Shown: positions 1 to 6,454 of the stretch, one piece after another
Position numbering within the stretch: the stretch's first letter is position 1
Layout of the letters: the number at the start of each line of letters is the position of its first letter
Assembly: GCA_018969165.1 (NCBI GenBank)
Contig: JAGWYX010000101.1
Coordinates: 1 to 9,013, forward strand
DNA from: Verrucomicrobiota bacterium
GTDB taxonomy: Bacteria; Verrucomicrobiota; Verrucomicrobiia; Limisphaerales; JAGWYX01
Length of the DNA: 9,013 nt
Reading direction: 5' to 3'
The notes under the pieces: model-generated
What the model saw: the letters and a program-made list of their open reading frames with translations, nothing else
Told to the model about the DNA's origin: nothing
Databases searched by the model: none
Position numbers and translations under genes: made by a program

Positions 1-1272
1 GACGGAGATGACGTAGGTGAGGAGGTTGCCGTAGAGGTTGCCGTAGGTTTCGGCGCCGGTGGCCGGGTCGCGCAAGCGGGTTCGAGGCAGGACCAGGAGG
101 GCGGCCCACACGCCTTGCAAGAGCAGGCCCACGGCCGGCACCCGCGCCGGGTTGAGTCGGCCGGTCGCGCGGAAGAACAGCCCGTCGCGCGCCATGGCAT
201 AATACACGCGCGCCCCGGCCAGGATCAGGCCGTTGTTGCAGCCGAAGGTGGAGACCATGATGGCGACCGCCATGATGGCCGCGCCAGTGCCGCTGAACAC
301 GGTCTGCATGGCGGCGGTGGCGACGCGATCGTCGGGGGCGTGTTGGATTTGTCCGAGCGGGAGCAGGCACAGGTAGGCGAGGTTGGCCAGGAGATAAAGC
401 GCGATCACCAGCGTCGTGCCCGCGGCCAAGGCCAGGGGCAGCGTGCGCTGAGGCTGCTTCACCTCGCCGGCGGTGAAGGTGATGTTGTTCCACGCGTCGG
501 CTGAAAACAGCGAGCCGACCTGCGCCACGCAAAACGCGATGAACAAGCCGAAACCGGTCGCGGCCGAGACGGATGGCAGCCAAGCCAGGTCCGGCCGGAT
601 CGGGCTGAGGTCGTGCGGCGTCCAGGGGTGGCTGAAATTGGCGTGGAGGGCGGCGGCGTTGCATCCGACGAACAGGCCGATGAGGATCAGGGCGGCCAGC
701 GACAGGGTTTTGGCGGAGGTGAACAGGTTCTGAATCCATTTGCCCAGGCGCAAGCCGCGGGTGTTGAGGAAGGTCAGCAGCCCGATGACCAGGATGGCGG
801 CCAATTGTTGGGCGGACAGGCTGATGGCGTAGCCGCTGGCGAGATTGATGGGGGCGACGATCCAGGCGGTGGGCGACACGCGCGGGGCCAGGACGCCCAG
901 GAACCGCGCAAAGGCGACCGCCACGGCCGCGATCGTGCCGGTTTGGATGACCAGGAACAGCGTCCAGCCGTAGAGGAAGCCCCACAACGGGCCGTAGGCC
1001 TCGCGGAGATAGACGTATTGCCCGCCGGCGCGCGGCATCATGGCGGCCAGCTCGCCGTAACTGAGAGCGCCGATGAGCGTCAGCACGCCGGCGGCCAGCC
1101 ACACGGCCAAGAGCCAGCCGGCCGAGCCGACCTGGCGCCCGATGTCGGCCGACACGATGAAGATGCCCGAGCCGATCATCGAGCCGGCGACGATCATGGT
1201 CGAATCGATCAGGCCCAATCCGCGGACGAACTGGGGCTCGGCGGGAGGGGAGTTGGTCTGGGTGGCTGGCAC
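1..1272 (-). CDS. APC-family amino acid permease, C-terminus cut by window edge
   Basis: An inner-membrane transporter of the amino acid-polyamine-organocation superfamily, probably an amino acid symporter or exchanger; the substrate cannot be read from sequence. The frame is open from position 1 and gives 424 residues. The first helix carries the APC signature GSMIGSGIF (residues 30-38). Next come ALSYGELAAMMPRAGGQYVY (about 68-82), as in APC helices 2-3, and a later SADAWNNITFTAGEVKQPQR segment (about 260), typical of helix 6. Ten or so hydrophobic segments are visible, and the last residues suggest a helix just starting, so roughly 70 residues are probably missing. The start is GTG at 1272: no ATG lies in frame between it and the upstream TGA at 1438-1440, and the next internal ATG would fall inside helix 1. 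No Shine-Dalgarno sequence is seen. It shares orientation with the second permease but is separated from it by 349 bases with hairpins, so it is probably a separate transcript. Confidence 0.9.
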   Translation of the reverse strand, partial: MPATQTNSPPAEPQFVRGLGLIDSTMIVAGSMIGSGIFIVSADIGRQVGSAGWLLAVWLAAGVLTLIGALSYGELAAMMPRAGGQYVYLREAYGPLWGFLYGWTLFLVIQTGTIAAVAVAFARFLGVLAPRVSPTAWIVAPINLASGYAISLSAQQLAAILVIGLLTFLNTRGLRLGKWIQNLFTSAKTLSLAALILIGLFVGCNAAALHANFSHPWTPHDLSPIRPDLAWLPSVSAATGFGLFIAFCVAQVGSLFSADAWNNITFTAGEVKQPQRTLPLALAAGTTLVIALYLLANLAYLCLLPLGQIQHAPDDRVATAAMQTVFSGTGAAIMAVAIMVSTFGCNNGLILAGARVYYAMARDGLFFRATGRLNPARVPAVGLLLQGVWAALLVLPRTRLRDPATGAETYGNLYGNLLTYVISV

Positions 1273-1361
1273 AATGGGCGTCAGGTTAATGCGGATGCGC
1301 GGCGGCTTGAGCCGGGATCGGGCTTGGGGACTCTGCGCCGGGGTGCCTCCTCGCCCGCCCT

Positions 1362-1429
1362 GCGGTCGGACCGCGGCTGGTCCCAAGCCGCAGCGCGTGC
1401 CAGGCGGCTGCGGGTTGAGGACAACCCGC
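1362..1429. repeat. Tandem GC-rich hairpins (REP-like)
   Basis: Three stem-loops follow one another: GCGGTC/GACCGC with a single G between (1362-1374), GCGGCT/AGCCGC with a 7-base loop (1374-1392), and GCGGGTTG/CAACCCGC with loop AGGA (1410-1429). All arms begin with GCGG and end with the complement. A similar imperfect hairpin sits at 1526-1543 and a perfect one at 4225-4241, always outside genes. This looks like a dispersed REP-like palindrome family; family membership is inferred from these few copies only. Confidence 0.6.
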
Positions 1430-1486
1430 GGTCCGGTTCATGGGAAGGCCCTTGTTCCATTCGGACCTGCTCACGACTCTTGAATC

Positions 1487-1584
1487 CGGTAGGGCGGCGC
1501 CGCCGCGCCGCCGGGCGTCCGTGGCCGCGGGCTTCAGCCTGCGTCCGCTTCCCCGCCTGGCGGAGCGGCCGCTCGGCCCTACCG
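1487..1584. repeat. 98-bp element bounded by inverted CGGTAGGGC / GCCCTACCG
   Basis: A perfect 9-bp inverted repeat (1487-1495 and 1576-1584) encloses a very GC-rich interior that itself folds, including CGCGGGCT / AGCCTGCG around a TC loop (1526-1543, one G-T wobble). The same GGTAGG terminus recurs at 6327-6369 after another gene, suggesting a dispersed intergenic element (REP or small MITE type) rather than a single accident. It lies about 38 bases past the stop of the minus-strand permease and could also help end transcription, though no T-run follows. Confidence 0.5.
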
Positions 1585-1621
1585 CGGGGCGATTCATCGA
1601 GCATGGAGTGTTTTGCCGCCA

Positions 1622-3157
1622 TCATCGACGACTCCCTTCATTCAGCCGGCTGCGGTTGACTCCGTAACCGAAGTAGAATCCCAGCCCGATCACGAGCCAA
1701 ATCACGAAGCGCTCCCACGTCACGCGGGGCAGCTCGGCCATGAGATAGCCGCACGAGAGCACCGCCCCCAGCGGCACCCAGGGCACCCACGGCGTCCGAA
1801 ACGGGCGCGCCCGCGCCGGGTCGGTCCGCCGCAGGACAACGATGCCGACGGCGACCAGGATGAAGGCGAAGAGCGTGCCGATGTTGGTCAGTTCGACCAT
1901 TTCGTTGATATTGGTCACGGCGGCGAAGGCGGCGACGAACACGCCGGTGAGAATGGTGGTGACGTGCGGTGTGCGATAGCGGGGATGCACGCGGGCGGCC
2001 CAGGGCGGCAGCAGGCCGTCGCGCGCCATCGAGAAAAAAATCCGCGGTTGTCCCAGTTGGAACACGATCAGGACCGACGTGTTTGCCATCAAGGCGCCGG
2101 CCGAGATGATCCCGGCGGTCCAGTTCATCCCGAGCGCCGCGAACACCGACGCCAGCGGTTCGGGCGTGTCCAGCGTGTTCCACTTCGCCAGGCCGGTGAG
2201 CACGACGGCGACCGCGACGTAGATGACGGTGCAGGCGATCAGGCTGGCGATGATTCCGATCGGCATGTCGCGTTGCGGGTTCCGCGCTTCCTCGGCGGCG
2301 GTCGAGACGGCGTCAAAGCCGATATAGGCGAAGAAGATGATGGCCGCGGCGCTCGAGATGCCGGCCAGCCCGTTGGGCGCGAAGGGCGTCCAGTTGGCCG
2401 GCTTGACGTACTTGGCGCCGAGGACGAGGAAGAACGCGATGGTGGCCAGCTTGAGGATGACGAACGTCGTGTTGAACCCGGCGGATTCGCGGATGCCCAG
2501 CACGAGGATCCAGGTGATGCCGGCGACGATGGCGAAGGCCGGCAGGTTGAAAATGATGGGGACGCCCAGCCAGCGCGGGGCATCGGCGAGCGCGTGGGCA
2601 TCGCGGAGCACGCCGGGGTCCAGCGCCGCCAGCGCGGCCGGCAGGGCATGCGCCTGGGCCACCTGGTGCGCCGCTTGCAGCGCCGAACGAAAGTCGGTGC
2701 CCAGCCAGGCCGGCAGCGGCAGGCCCAGCCCGCCCAGTAATTGCTGGAAATAGGCCGACCAGGAGATGGCGACCGCGACGTTGCCGATGGCGTATTCGAG
2801 GATCAGATCCCAGCCGATGATCCAGGCGATCAGTTCGCCGAGGGTGGCGTAGGCGTAGGTGTAGGCCGAACCGGACACCGGCACCATGGCGGCGAACTCG
2901 GCGTAGCAAAGCGCTGCGAATCCACAGGCCACCGCGACGATCAGAAAGGAAACCGCCAGCGCCGGTCCCGCCCCGGCATGCCCGTCGCCGCCGGCCGCCG
3001 CGGCGCCGACGGTCGAGAAGATACCGGCGCCGACGATCGCGCCGATGCCGAGGAAGGTGAGCTGCAGCGGGCCGAGCGTGCGACGGAGCTGGAGTTCGGG
3101 CCGTTTGGTGTCGCCGACCAGTTGATCGAGCGATTTGACGCGGAACAGGCGGTTCAT
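1622..3157 (-). CDS. APC-family permease, cationic amino acid transporter type
   Basis: Predicted inner-membrane amino acid permease of 511 residues, resembling the bacterial CAT branch of the APC superfamily. The soluble N-terminus (1-30, with LRRTLGP) leads into helix 1 with GIGAIVGAGIFS (37-48). The segment FFAYIGFDAVSTAAEEARNP (275-294), followed by QRDMPIGI, is the strongest CAT-type signature. About twelve hydrophobic segments can be counted. The loop near 155-195 is long and rich in Ala and His (two segments FRSALQAAHQ and LRDAHALADA), making the protein slightly longer than usual for bacterial members. The ATG at 3157 was chosen because it overlaps the dehydrogenase stop in an ATGA and because residues from there match the family N-terminus; the frame stays open further upstream only as a shadow of the dehydrogenase gene. 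Substrate (Lys/Arg or another amino acid) is not determinable. Confidence 0.93.
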   Translation of the reverse strand: MNRLFRVKSLDQLVGDTKRPELQLRRTLGPLQLTFLGIGAIVGAGIFSTVGAAAAGGDGHAGAGPALAVSFLIVAVACGFAALCYAEFAAMVPVSGSAYTYAYATLGELIAWIIGWDLILEYAIGNVAVAISWSAYFQQLLGGLGLPLPAWLGTDFRSALQAAHQVAQAHALPAALAALDPGVLRDAHALADAPRWLGVPIIFNLPAFAIVAGITWILVLGIRESAGFNTTFVILKLATIAFFLVLGAKYVKPANWTPFAPNGLAGISSAAAIIFFAYIGFDAVSTAAEEARNPQRDMPIGIIASLIACTVIYVAVAVVLTGLAKWNTLDTPEPLASVFAALGMNWTAGIISAGALMANTSVLIVFQLGQPRIFFSMARDGLLPPWAARVHPRYRTPHVTTILTGVFVAAFAAVTNINEMVELTNIGTLFAFILVAVGIVVLRRTDPARARPFRTPWVPWVPLGAVLSCGYLMAELPRVTWERFVIWLVIGLGFYFGYGVNRSRLNEGSRR

Positions 3158-3912
3158 TGGGCGCACCACCCGCCGTCGATCAGGATGTCGGTGCCGGTGA
3201 TGTAACCGGCTGCTTCGGCGCACAAGAACCGCGCCAGCGCGCCGATCTCCTCGACCTTGCCCATCCGCCCGAGGGGGATGCGGGACAGGAATTGCTGTTT
3301 GAGTTCGGGGTTCTGGAGGATGGGCAGGTTCATTTCGGTGCCGATCAAGCCCGGGCTGATGGCGTTGACGGTGATGGCCTCGGGAGCCAACTCCAGCGCC
3401 AGGGCGCGGGTCAGTCCCAGCAGCGCGGTTTTGCTGGCGCAATAGGCGGTCCGGCCCGGGATGGCGACGTGGCCCATGGTCGAACTCAGGTTCAGGATGC
3501 GGCCGTAGCCCTGGCCCTTCATGTGCGGGACGAACGCGTGGCAGATCAGGAAGGCGCCGGTCACGCTGGTATCCAGCACCCGGCGCCACTCGGCCAAGTT
3601 GAAGTCGATGAGCGGTTTGCGGATGTTGATGCCGGCGTTGTTAATCAGAATCTGGATCTTGTCGAACCGGGCAAGGGCGGCCTGCGCCAGCCGCGTGACC
3701 TGTGATTCGTCGGTCACATCGGCCTCGAAAACGTCGGCCTCGACGCCGAAGTGGCGGGCGGCGGCGGCGGTTTGCTGCAACTGGTCAAGGTTGCGGGCGG
3801 CCAGGGCCAGGTGAGCGCCGGCTTCGGCCAGGGCGAGGGCCATGGCCCTGCCGAGGCCCTTGCTGGCGCCGGTGATCAGGGCGGTTTTGCCGCGGAGTGG
3901 CTTGTCGTTCAT
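3154..3912 (-). CDS. Short-chain dehydrogenase/reductase (gluconate 5-dehydrogenase-like)
   Basis: A cytoplasmic NAD(P)-dependent classical SDR oxidoreductase of 252 residues, the normal length. The Rossmann motif TGASKGLG spans 14-21, NNAG is at 91-94, and the catalytic Ser144, Tyr157 and Lys161 lie in LSS and YCASK. The end ILIDGGWCAQ is the usual SDR C-terminus. Lys18 in the glycine loop and Arg40 after strand beta-2 favour NADP(H). The fourth tetrad position, normally Asn in an N-[LV]-x-G segment, is Ser116 here (TSVTG). The NNAGINIRKP and PEAITVNAISPG stretches resemble gluconate 5-dehydrogenase and KduD-type sugar-acid dehydrogenases, but SDR substrate calls from sequence are weak. The start ATG at 3912 has no Shine-Dalgarno sequence. 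It is first in a two-gene unit with the permease (4-base overlap) and diverges from the GH27 gene. Confidence 0.94.
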   Translation of the reverse strand: MNDKPLRGKTALITGASKGLGRAMALALAEAGAHLALAARNLDQLQQTAAAARHFGVEADVFEADVTDESQVTRLAQAALARFDKIQILINNAGINIRKPLIDFNLAEWRRVLDTSVTGAFLICHAFVPHMKGQGYGRILNLSSTMGHVAIPGRTAYCASKTALLGLTRALALELAPEAITVNAISPGLIGTEMNLPILQNPELKQQFLSRIPLGRMGKVEEIGALARFLCAEAAGYITGTDILIDGGWCAQ

Positions 3913-3948
3913 AGGAAGGGCGCAGCGTACCCGGGTTTGCGCGATGAA

Positions 3949-3967
3949 CCAACCATTAATTGGTCGG
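3949..3967. promoter_or_regulatory. Candidate operator upstream of the SDR gene
   Basis: A 19-bp interrupted palindrome with half-sites CCAACCA and TGGTCGG (6 of 7 pairs) around an AT centre, TTAAT. It lies 37 bases upstream of the dehydrogenase start codon on the minus strand, where a repressor or activator could act. The symmetry and position fit a dimeric regulator, but no regulator gene is in the window and the family cannot be named. The minus-strand sequence overlapping it (TTGGTT, 17 bases, TACGCT) is at best a poor promoter match. Confidence 0.35.
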
Positions 3968-4037
3968 AATGTGTTCCCTCCGCGCGCCTCGCTCGAAATG
4001 TTTTCGCGGGGAAGAAGCAGGCCGCAAGAGAGACGCC

Positions 4038-4097
4038 AAAACTTGACTTGATAACAGCAAGTTTTAGAGTCCTTGAATCTTGAAATTCGCTGTTATC
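4038..4097. promoter_or_regulatory. AT-rich patch with two overlapping inverted repeats
   Basis: In an otherwise GC-rich region, AAAACTTG (4038-4045) pairs with CAAGTTTT (4058-4065), and GATAACAGC (4050-4058) pairs perfectly with GCTGTTATC (4089-4097). The two pairings share base 4058 and interleave, so as RNA they would exclude one another. As DNA they could be paired regulator sites in the divergent promoter region. A weak sigma70-like pair (TTGACT 4043, TAGAGT 4065) lies inside. Inverted repeats of this size with a 30-base gap arise by chance about once in a window this long, so only the position and base composition support a function. Confidence 0.35.
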
Positions 4098-4224
4098 GGA
4101 TCAGGTTTTGACACAGTTCTGGCGGGGCAGTTTTGGTTCGGCGCGGGGCTCTGTGAGCCGCCGCACGCTCACCCTGCACTTGAGGTTGAAGACAATTCCA
4201 GGCCCCGTCCGCCTCGCCGCCGCT

Positions 4225-4241
4225 GCGGGTCGCAGACCCGC
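4225..4241. repeat. Perfect GC hairpin (REP-like)
   Basis: GCGGGTC and GACCCGC form a perfect 7-bp stem with a GCA loop. The arm sequence matches the type seen at 1410-1429 (GCGGGTTG/CAACCCGC), which supports a dispersed palindrome family in the spacers of this genome. It lies 150 bases before the GH27 start codon. Confidence 0.5.
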
Positions 4242-4390
4242 GCTCCAAAAGGAGATTGGCTGGTGCGGGTGTCGCTTTCCTCCGCAATGACCCTAAAAGC
4301 CAGGCGCGGGCACGGAATGAACGATGGCAAAGAACAATCGATGATGCACAGCAAAGCTGCCATGAGGTCTGAGGCGGCGCCTCGCTCGTT

Positions 4391-6331
4391 ATGACTCGTG
4401 TTGATTATCGCGCCCGGTTGTTTGCGTTGTTGTTCGGTTGTGCCGCTGTGACCGGCCTGCGCGCCGCCGAACCGGTCTGGCTCTCCTCCCTCGATCTACA
4501 CTACCTCGAGCAGGACTGGGGCAAGCCGCGTGCGGACAAATCCGTCGAGAACCACACCCTGTCCATCGGCGGCCAGAAGTTCGAGCATGGGATCGGGACC
4601 CACGCCAACAGCACGTTCCGCATTGCCCTCGACGGCGGCGCCGAGCAATTCACGGCCAAGGTCGGCGTGGACGACGAGGTCGGCCAGGGCCGCGGGAGCG
4701 TCGGGTTCAAGGTCGTCGGCGACGGCAAGACGTTCTGGGAAAGCGGCGTGATCAAAGGCGGGCAACCGGCCCGGGAGGTCAGCGTCGAGCTGCGCGGCGT
4801 CAAGACCTTGATCCTGCTGGTGGATGATGGGGGCGACGGCGAGACTTACGACCACGCGGATTGGGCGGAGGCGCGGATCGTCATGGCCAGCGGTCAGCCG
4901 CGGGCCGTGGCGCCGCCCGCCGAACCGGCCATCGTCCTCACGCCGAAACCATCGCCCAAGCCGCGGATCACCGGCGCGCGCGTGTTCGGCGTCCGGCCCG
5001 GCTCGCCGTTTCTGTTCACGGTCACGGCGACGGGTGAGCGGCCGTTGACCTTTGGCGCCCGGGGTTTGCCCCGAGGATTGGTGCTCGATCCGCAAACCGG
5101 CCGGATCACCGGCCAGTTGGATCGGCGCGGCCAATACACTGTCCGGTTGCAGGCGCGCAATGCCCGCGGGAGCGCCCGGCGGGATTTCGAGATTGCTTGC
5201 GGCGACACGATCGCGCTGACGCCGCCGATGGGTTGGAACAGTTGGAATTGTTTCGGCTGCGACGTGACGGCCGACAAGGTCCGGGCCGCCGCGACGGCGA
5301 TGGTCACCAGCGGTCTGGTCCAGCACGGGTGGACCTACATCAACATTGATGATTGCTGGGAAGGCGGGCGCGACGCCAATGGCAACATCCTGGCCAACGC
5401 GAAGTTTCCCGACATGCCGGGGCTGGCCGACTACGTCCATAGCCTGGGCTTGAAGATCGGGCTCTACTCCTCACCGGGGCCGCAGACCTGCGCCGGGCAC
5501 GAAGGCAGTTACCGGCACGAGGAACAGGATGCGCGGCGTTACGCCGAGTGGGGCTTTGACTACCTCAAATACGACTGGTGCAGCTACGGCGGCATTGCTC
5601 CGCACCCGACCCTGGCGGAACTGATGAAGCCCTACCAGGTGATGCGCGCCGCGCTGGACCAGGTCCCGCGGGACATCGTCTTCAGTCTCTGCCAGTATGG
5701 CATGGGCCATGTCTGGGAATGGGGCGCGCGGGTCGGCGGCAATTGCTGGCGCACCACCGGCGACATTTCCGATTCGTGGTCCAGCCTGTCCGGGATCGGC
5801 TTTAACCAGGCGGGGCATGAACGGTACGCCGGCCCCGGTCACTGGAACGACCCGGACATGCTCGTGGTCGGGTATGTCGGTTGGAGCGCGAACGTGCGAC
5901 CGACGCACCTCAAGCCGAACGAGCAATACACCCACATCAGTCTCTGGTGCCTGCTGTCGGCGCCGTTGCTGATCGGGTGCGACATGACCCAGATGGATGA
6001 TTTCACCTTGGGCTTGTTGAGCAACGACGAGGTCCTGGAGGTCAGCCAGGACCCGCTCGGGCGCCAGGCTGGCCGCGTGGCGCGCGCCGGGTCGCTCGAA
6101 GTCTGGGCCAAGGATCTGGCCGATGGCGGCAAGGCCGTCGGCTTGTTCAACCGTGGCGAGACCGCAGCCACCGTCACCGCCAACTGGTCCGACCTCGGTT
6201 TAAGCGGGCGTGAGCGAGTGCGCGATTTGTGGCGGCAGCAGGATCTGGGCGTGTTCGTGGACCGGTTTGAAGCCAGCGTGCCGCGGCACGGGGTGGTGCT
6301 GGTGAAGATCATGCCGGCCAAGGCCCGGTAG
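4391..6331 (+). CDS. Secreted GH27 alpha-galactosidase with NPCBM and He_PIG modules
   Basis: An exported retaining glycosidase of family GH27, most likely an alpha-galactosidase acting on terminal alpha-galactosyl residues; alpha-N-acetylgalactosaminidase or beta-L-arabinopyranosidase cannot be excluded. Of 646 residues, 1-25 form a signal peptide (Arg-rich start, FALLFGCAAV core, cut probably after LRA). Residues about 29-166 are an NPCBM (NEW2) carbohydrate-binding module, with FEHGIGTHANSTF. Residues about 185-220 match the He_PIG-associated NEW1 motif (RVFGVRPGSPF), continuing into a putative Ig-like domain to about 268. The catalytic barrel begins at TPPMGWNSWN (277-286). The nucleophile is Asp395 in YLKYDWC and the acid/base is Asp458 in WRTTGDI. 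GPGHWNDPDMLVVG (481-494) and SQDPLGRQ (552-559) are further family motifs, and a C-terminal beta domain ends the protein. The ATG lacks a Shine-Dalgarno sequence but places the signal peptide correctly. It stands alone, divergent from the SDR gene. Confidence 0.96.
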   Translation: MTRVDYRARLFALLFGCAAVTGLRAAEPVWLSSLDLHYLEQDWGKPRADKSVENHTLSIGGQKFEHGIGTHANSTFRIALDGGAEQFTAKVGVDDEVGQGRGSVGFKVVGDGKTFWESGVIKGGQPAREVSVELRGVKTLILLVDDGGDGETYDHADWAEARIVMASGQPRAVAPPAEPAIVLTPKPSPKPRITGARVFGVRPGSPFLFTVTATGERPLTFGARGLPRGLVLDPQTGRITGQLDRRGQYTVRLQARNARGSARRDFEIACGDTIALTPPMGWNSWNCFGCDVTADKVRAAATAMVTSGLVQHGWTYINIDDCWEGGRDANGNILANAKFPDMPGLADYVHSLGLKIGLYSSPGPQTCAGHEGSYRHEEQDARRYAEWGFDYLKYDWCSYGGIAPHPTLAELMKPYQVMRAALDQVPRDIVFSLCQYGMGHVWEWGARVGGNCWRTTGDISDSWSSLSGIGFNQAGHERYAGPGHWNDPDMLVVGYVGWSANVRPTHLKPNEQYTHISLWCLLSAPLLIGCDMTQMDDFTLGLLSNDEVLEVSQDPLGRQAGRVARAGSLEVWAKDLADGGKAVGLFNRGETAATVTANWSDLGLSGRERVRDLWRQQDLGVFVDRFEASVPRHGVVLVKIMPAKAR

Positions 6332-6369
6332 GAGTGACGCCACTCGCGGTGCGGCGCGGCGTCCCTACC
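6327..6369. repeat. Hairpin element overlapping the GH27 stop codon
   Basis: GGTAGG (6327-6332) pairs with CCTACC (6364-6369), and after a 3-base bulge GACGCC (6336-6341) pairs with GGCGTC (6358-6363). Together this is a 12-bp interrupted stem around a GC-rich loop. The TAG stop of the GH27 gene lies inside the left arm. The GGTAGG ends match the element at 1487-1584. It may act as a terminator or 3' stabiliser for the GH27 transcript, but no T-run follows, so a REP-like intergenic element is equally likely. Confidence 0.5.
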
Positions 6370-6454
6370 TTGAGACTGGCGGCGAAAAGAACAGGAGAGA
6401 CTTTCAAAATGATCGAGGGCGGTCGTTCTGGAGGTCACGGTGAATTGCCCCGCT

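Larger units (their letters stand above)
1273..1621. other. Gene-poor spacer rich in GC palindromes
   Basis: No credible gene is seen between the two permeases. The stretch contains a cluster of short hairpins (1362-1429), another GC hairpin (1526-1543) and a block bounded by a 9-bp inverted repeat (1487-1584). It must also hold the promoter of the left permease (minus strand) and any terminator for the right one, but no convincing -35/-10 pair or T-tailed hairpin is visible. Open frames here have arginine- and proline-rich translations with no family resemblance and are read as artefacts of GC content. Confidence 0.7.
3913..4390. other. Divergent intergenic region between SDR and GH27 genes
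   Basis: This 478-base stretch holds no credible gene. It should contain the promoters for the minus-strand dehydrogenase-permease unit and the plus-strand GH27 gene. Visible structure: a palindrome near the dehydrogenase start (3949-3967), an AT-rich patch with overlapping inverted repeats (4038-4097), a small hairpin GGCTC/GAGCC (4147-4159), and a perfect GCGGGTC/GACCCGC hairpin (4225-4241). A possible plus-strand sigma70-type pair is TTGACT (4043-4048) and TAGAGT (4065-4070) with 16 bases between, but it would give a leader of over 300 bases. No promoter closer to the GH27 start is convincing. Confidence 0.7.

Noticed and set aside
613..1659. Long plus-strand open frame opposite the left permease
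   Set aside because: Its translation is Gly/Arg/Gln/Asp-rich with no family resemblance and lies antisense to a clear APC permease; it is a GC-driven shadow.
1613..2740. 375-codon plus-strand frame opposite the second permease
   Set aside because: Antisense shadow of a gene with unambiguous CAT-type motifs; the composition is Asp/Gly/Arg-rich and repetitive.
3158..3589. N-terminal extension of the second permease by 144 residues
   Set aside because: The extension is the dehydrogenase gene read in another frame; the family-like N-terminus begins at the ATG at 3157.
4080..4394. Small plus-strand frame starting MKFAVIGSGF, resembling a Rossmann start
   Set aside because: The resemblance ends after ten residues, the rest is low-complexity and Arg-rich, and it runs through a REP-like hairpin and just past the GH27 start codon.
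4430..4444. Possible lipobox (LFGC) in the GH27 signal peptide
   Set aside because: Phe at the -2 position and a very short hydrophobic core before the Cys do not fit a lipobox; the LRA cut site after a full hydrophobic core fits ordinary export better.
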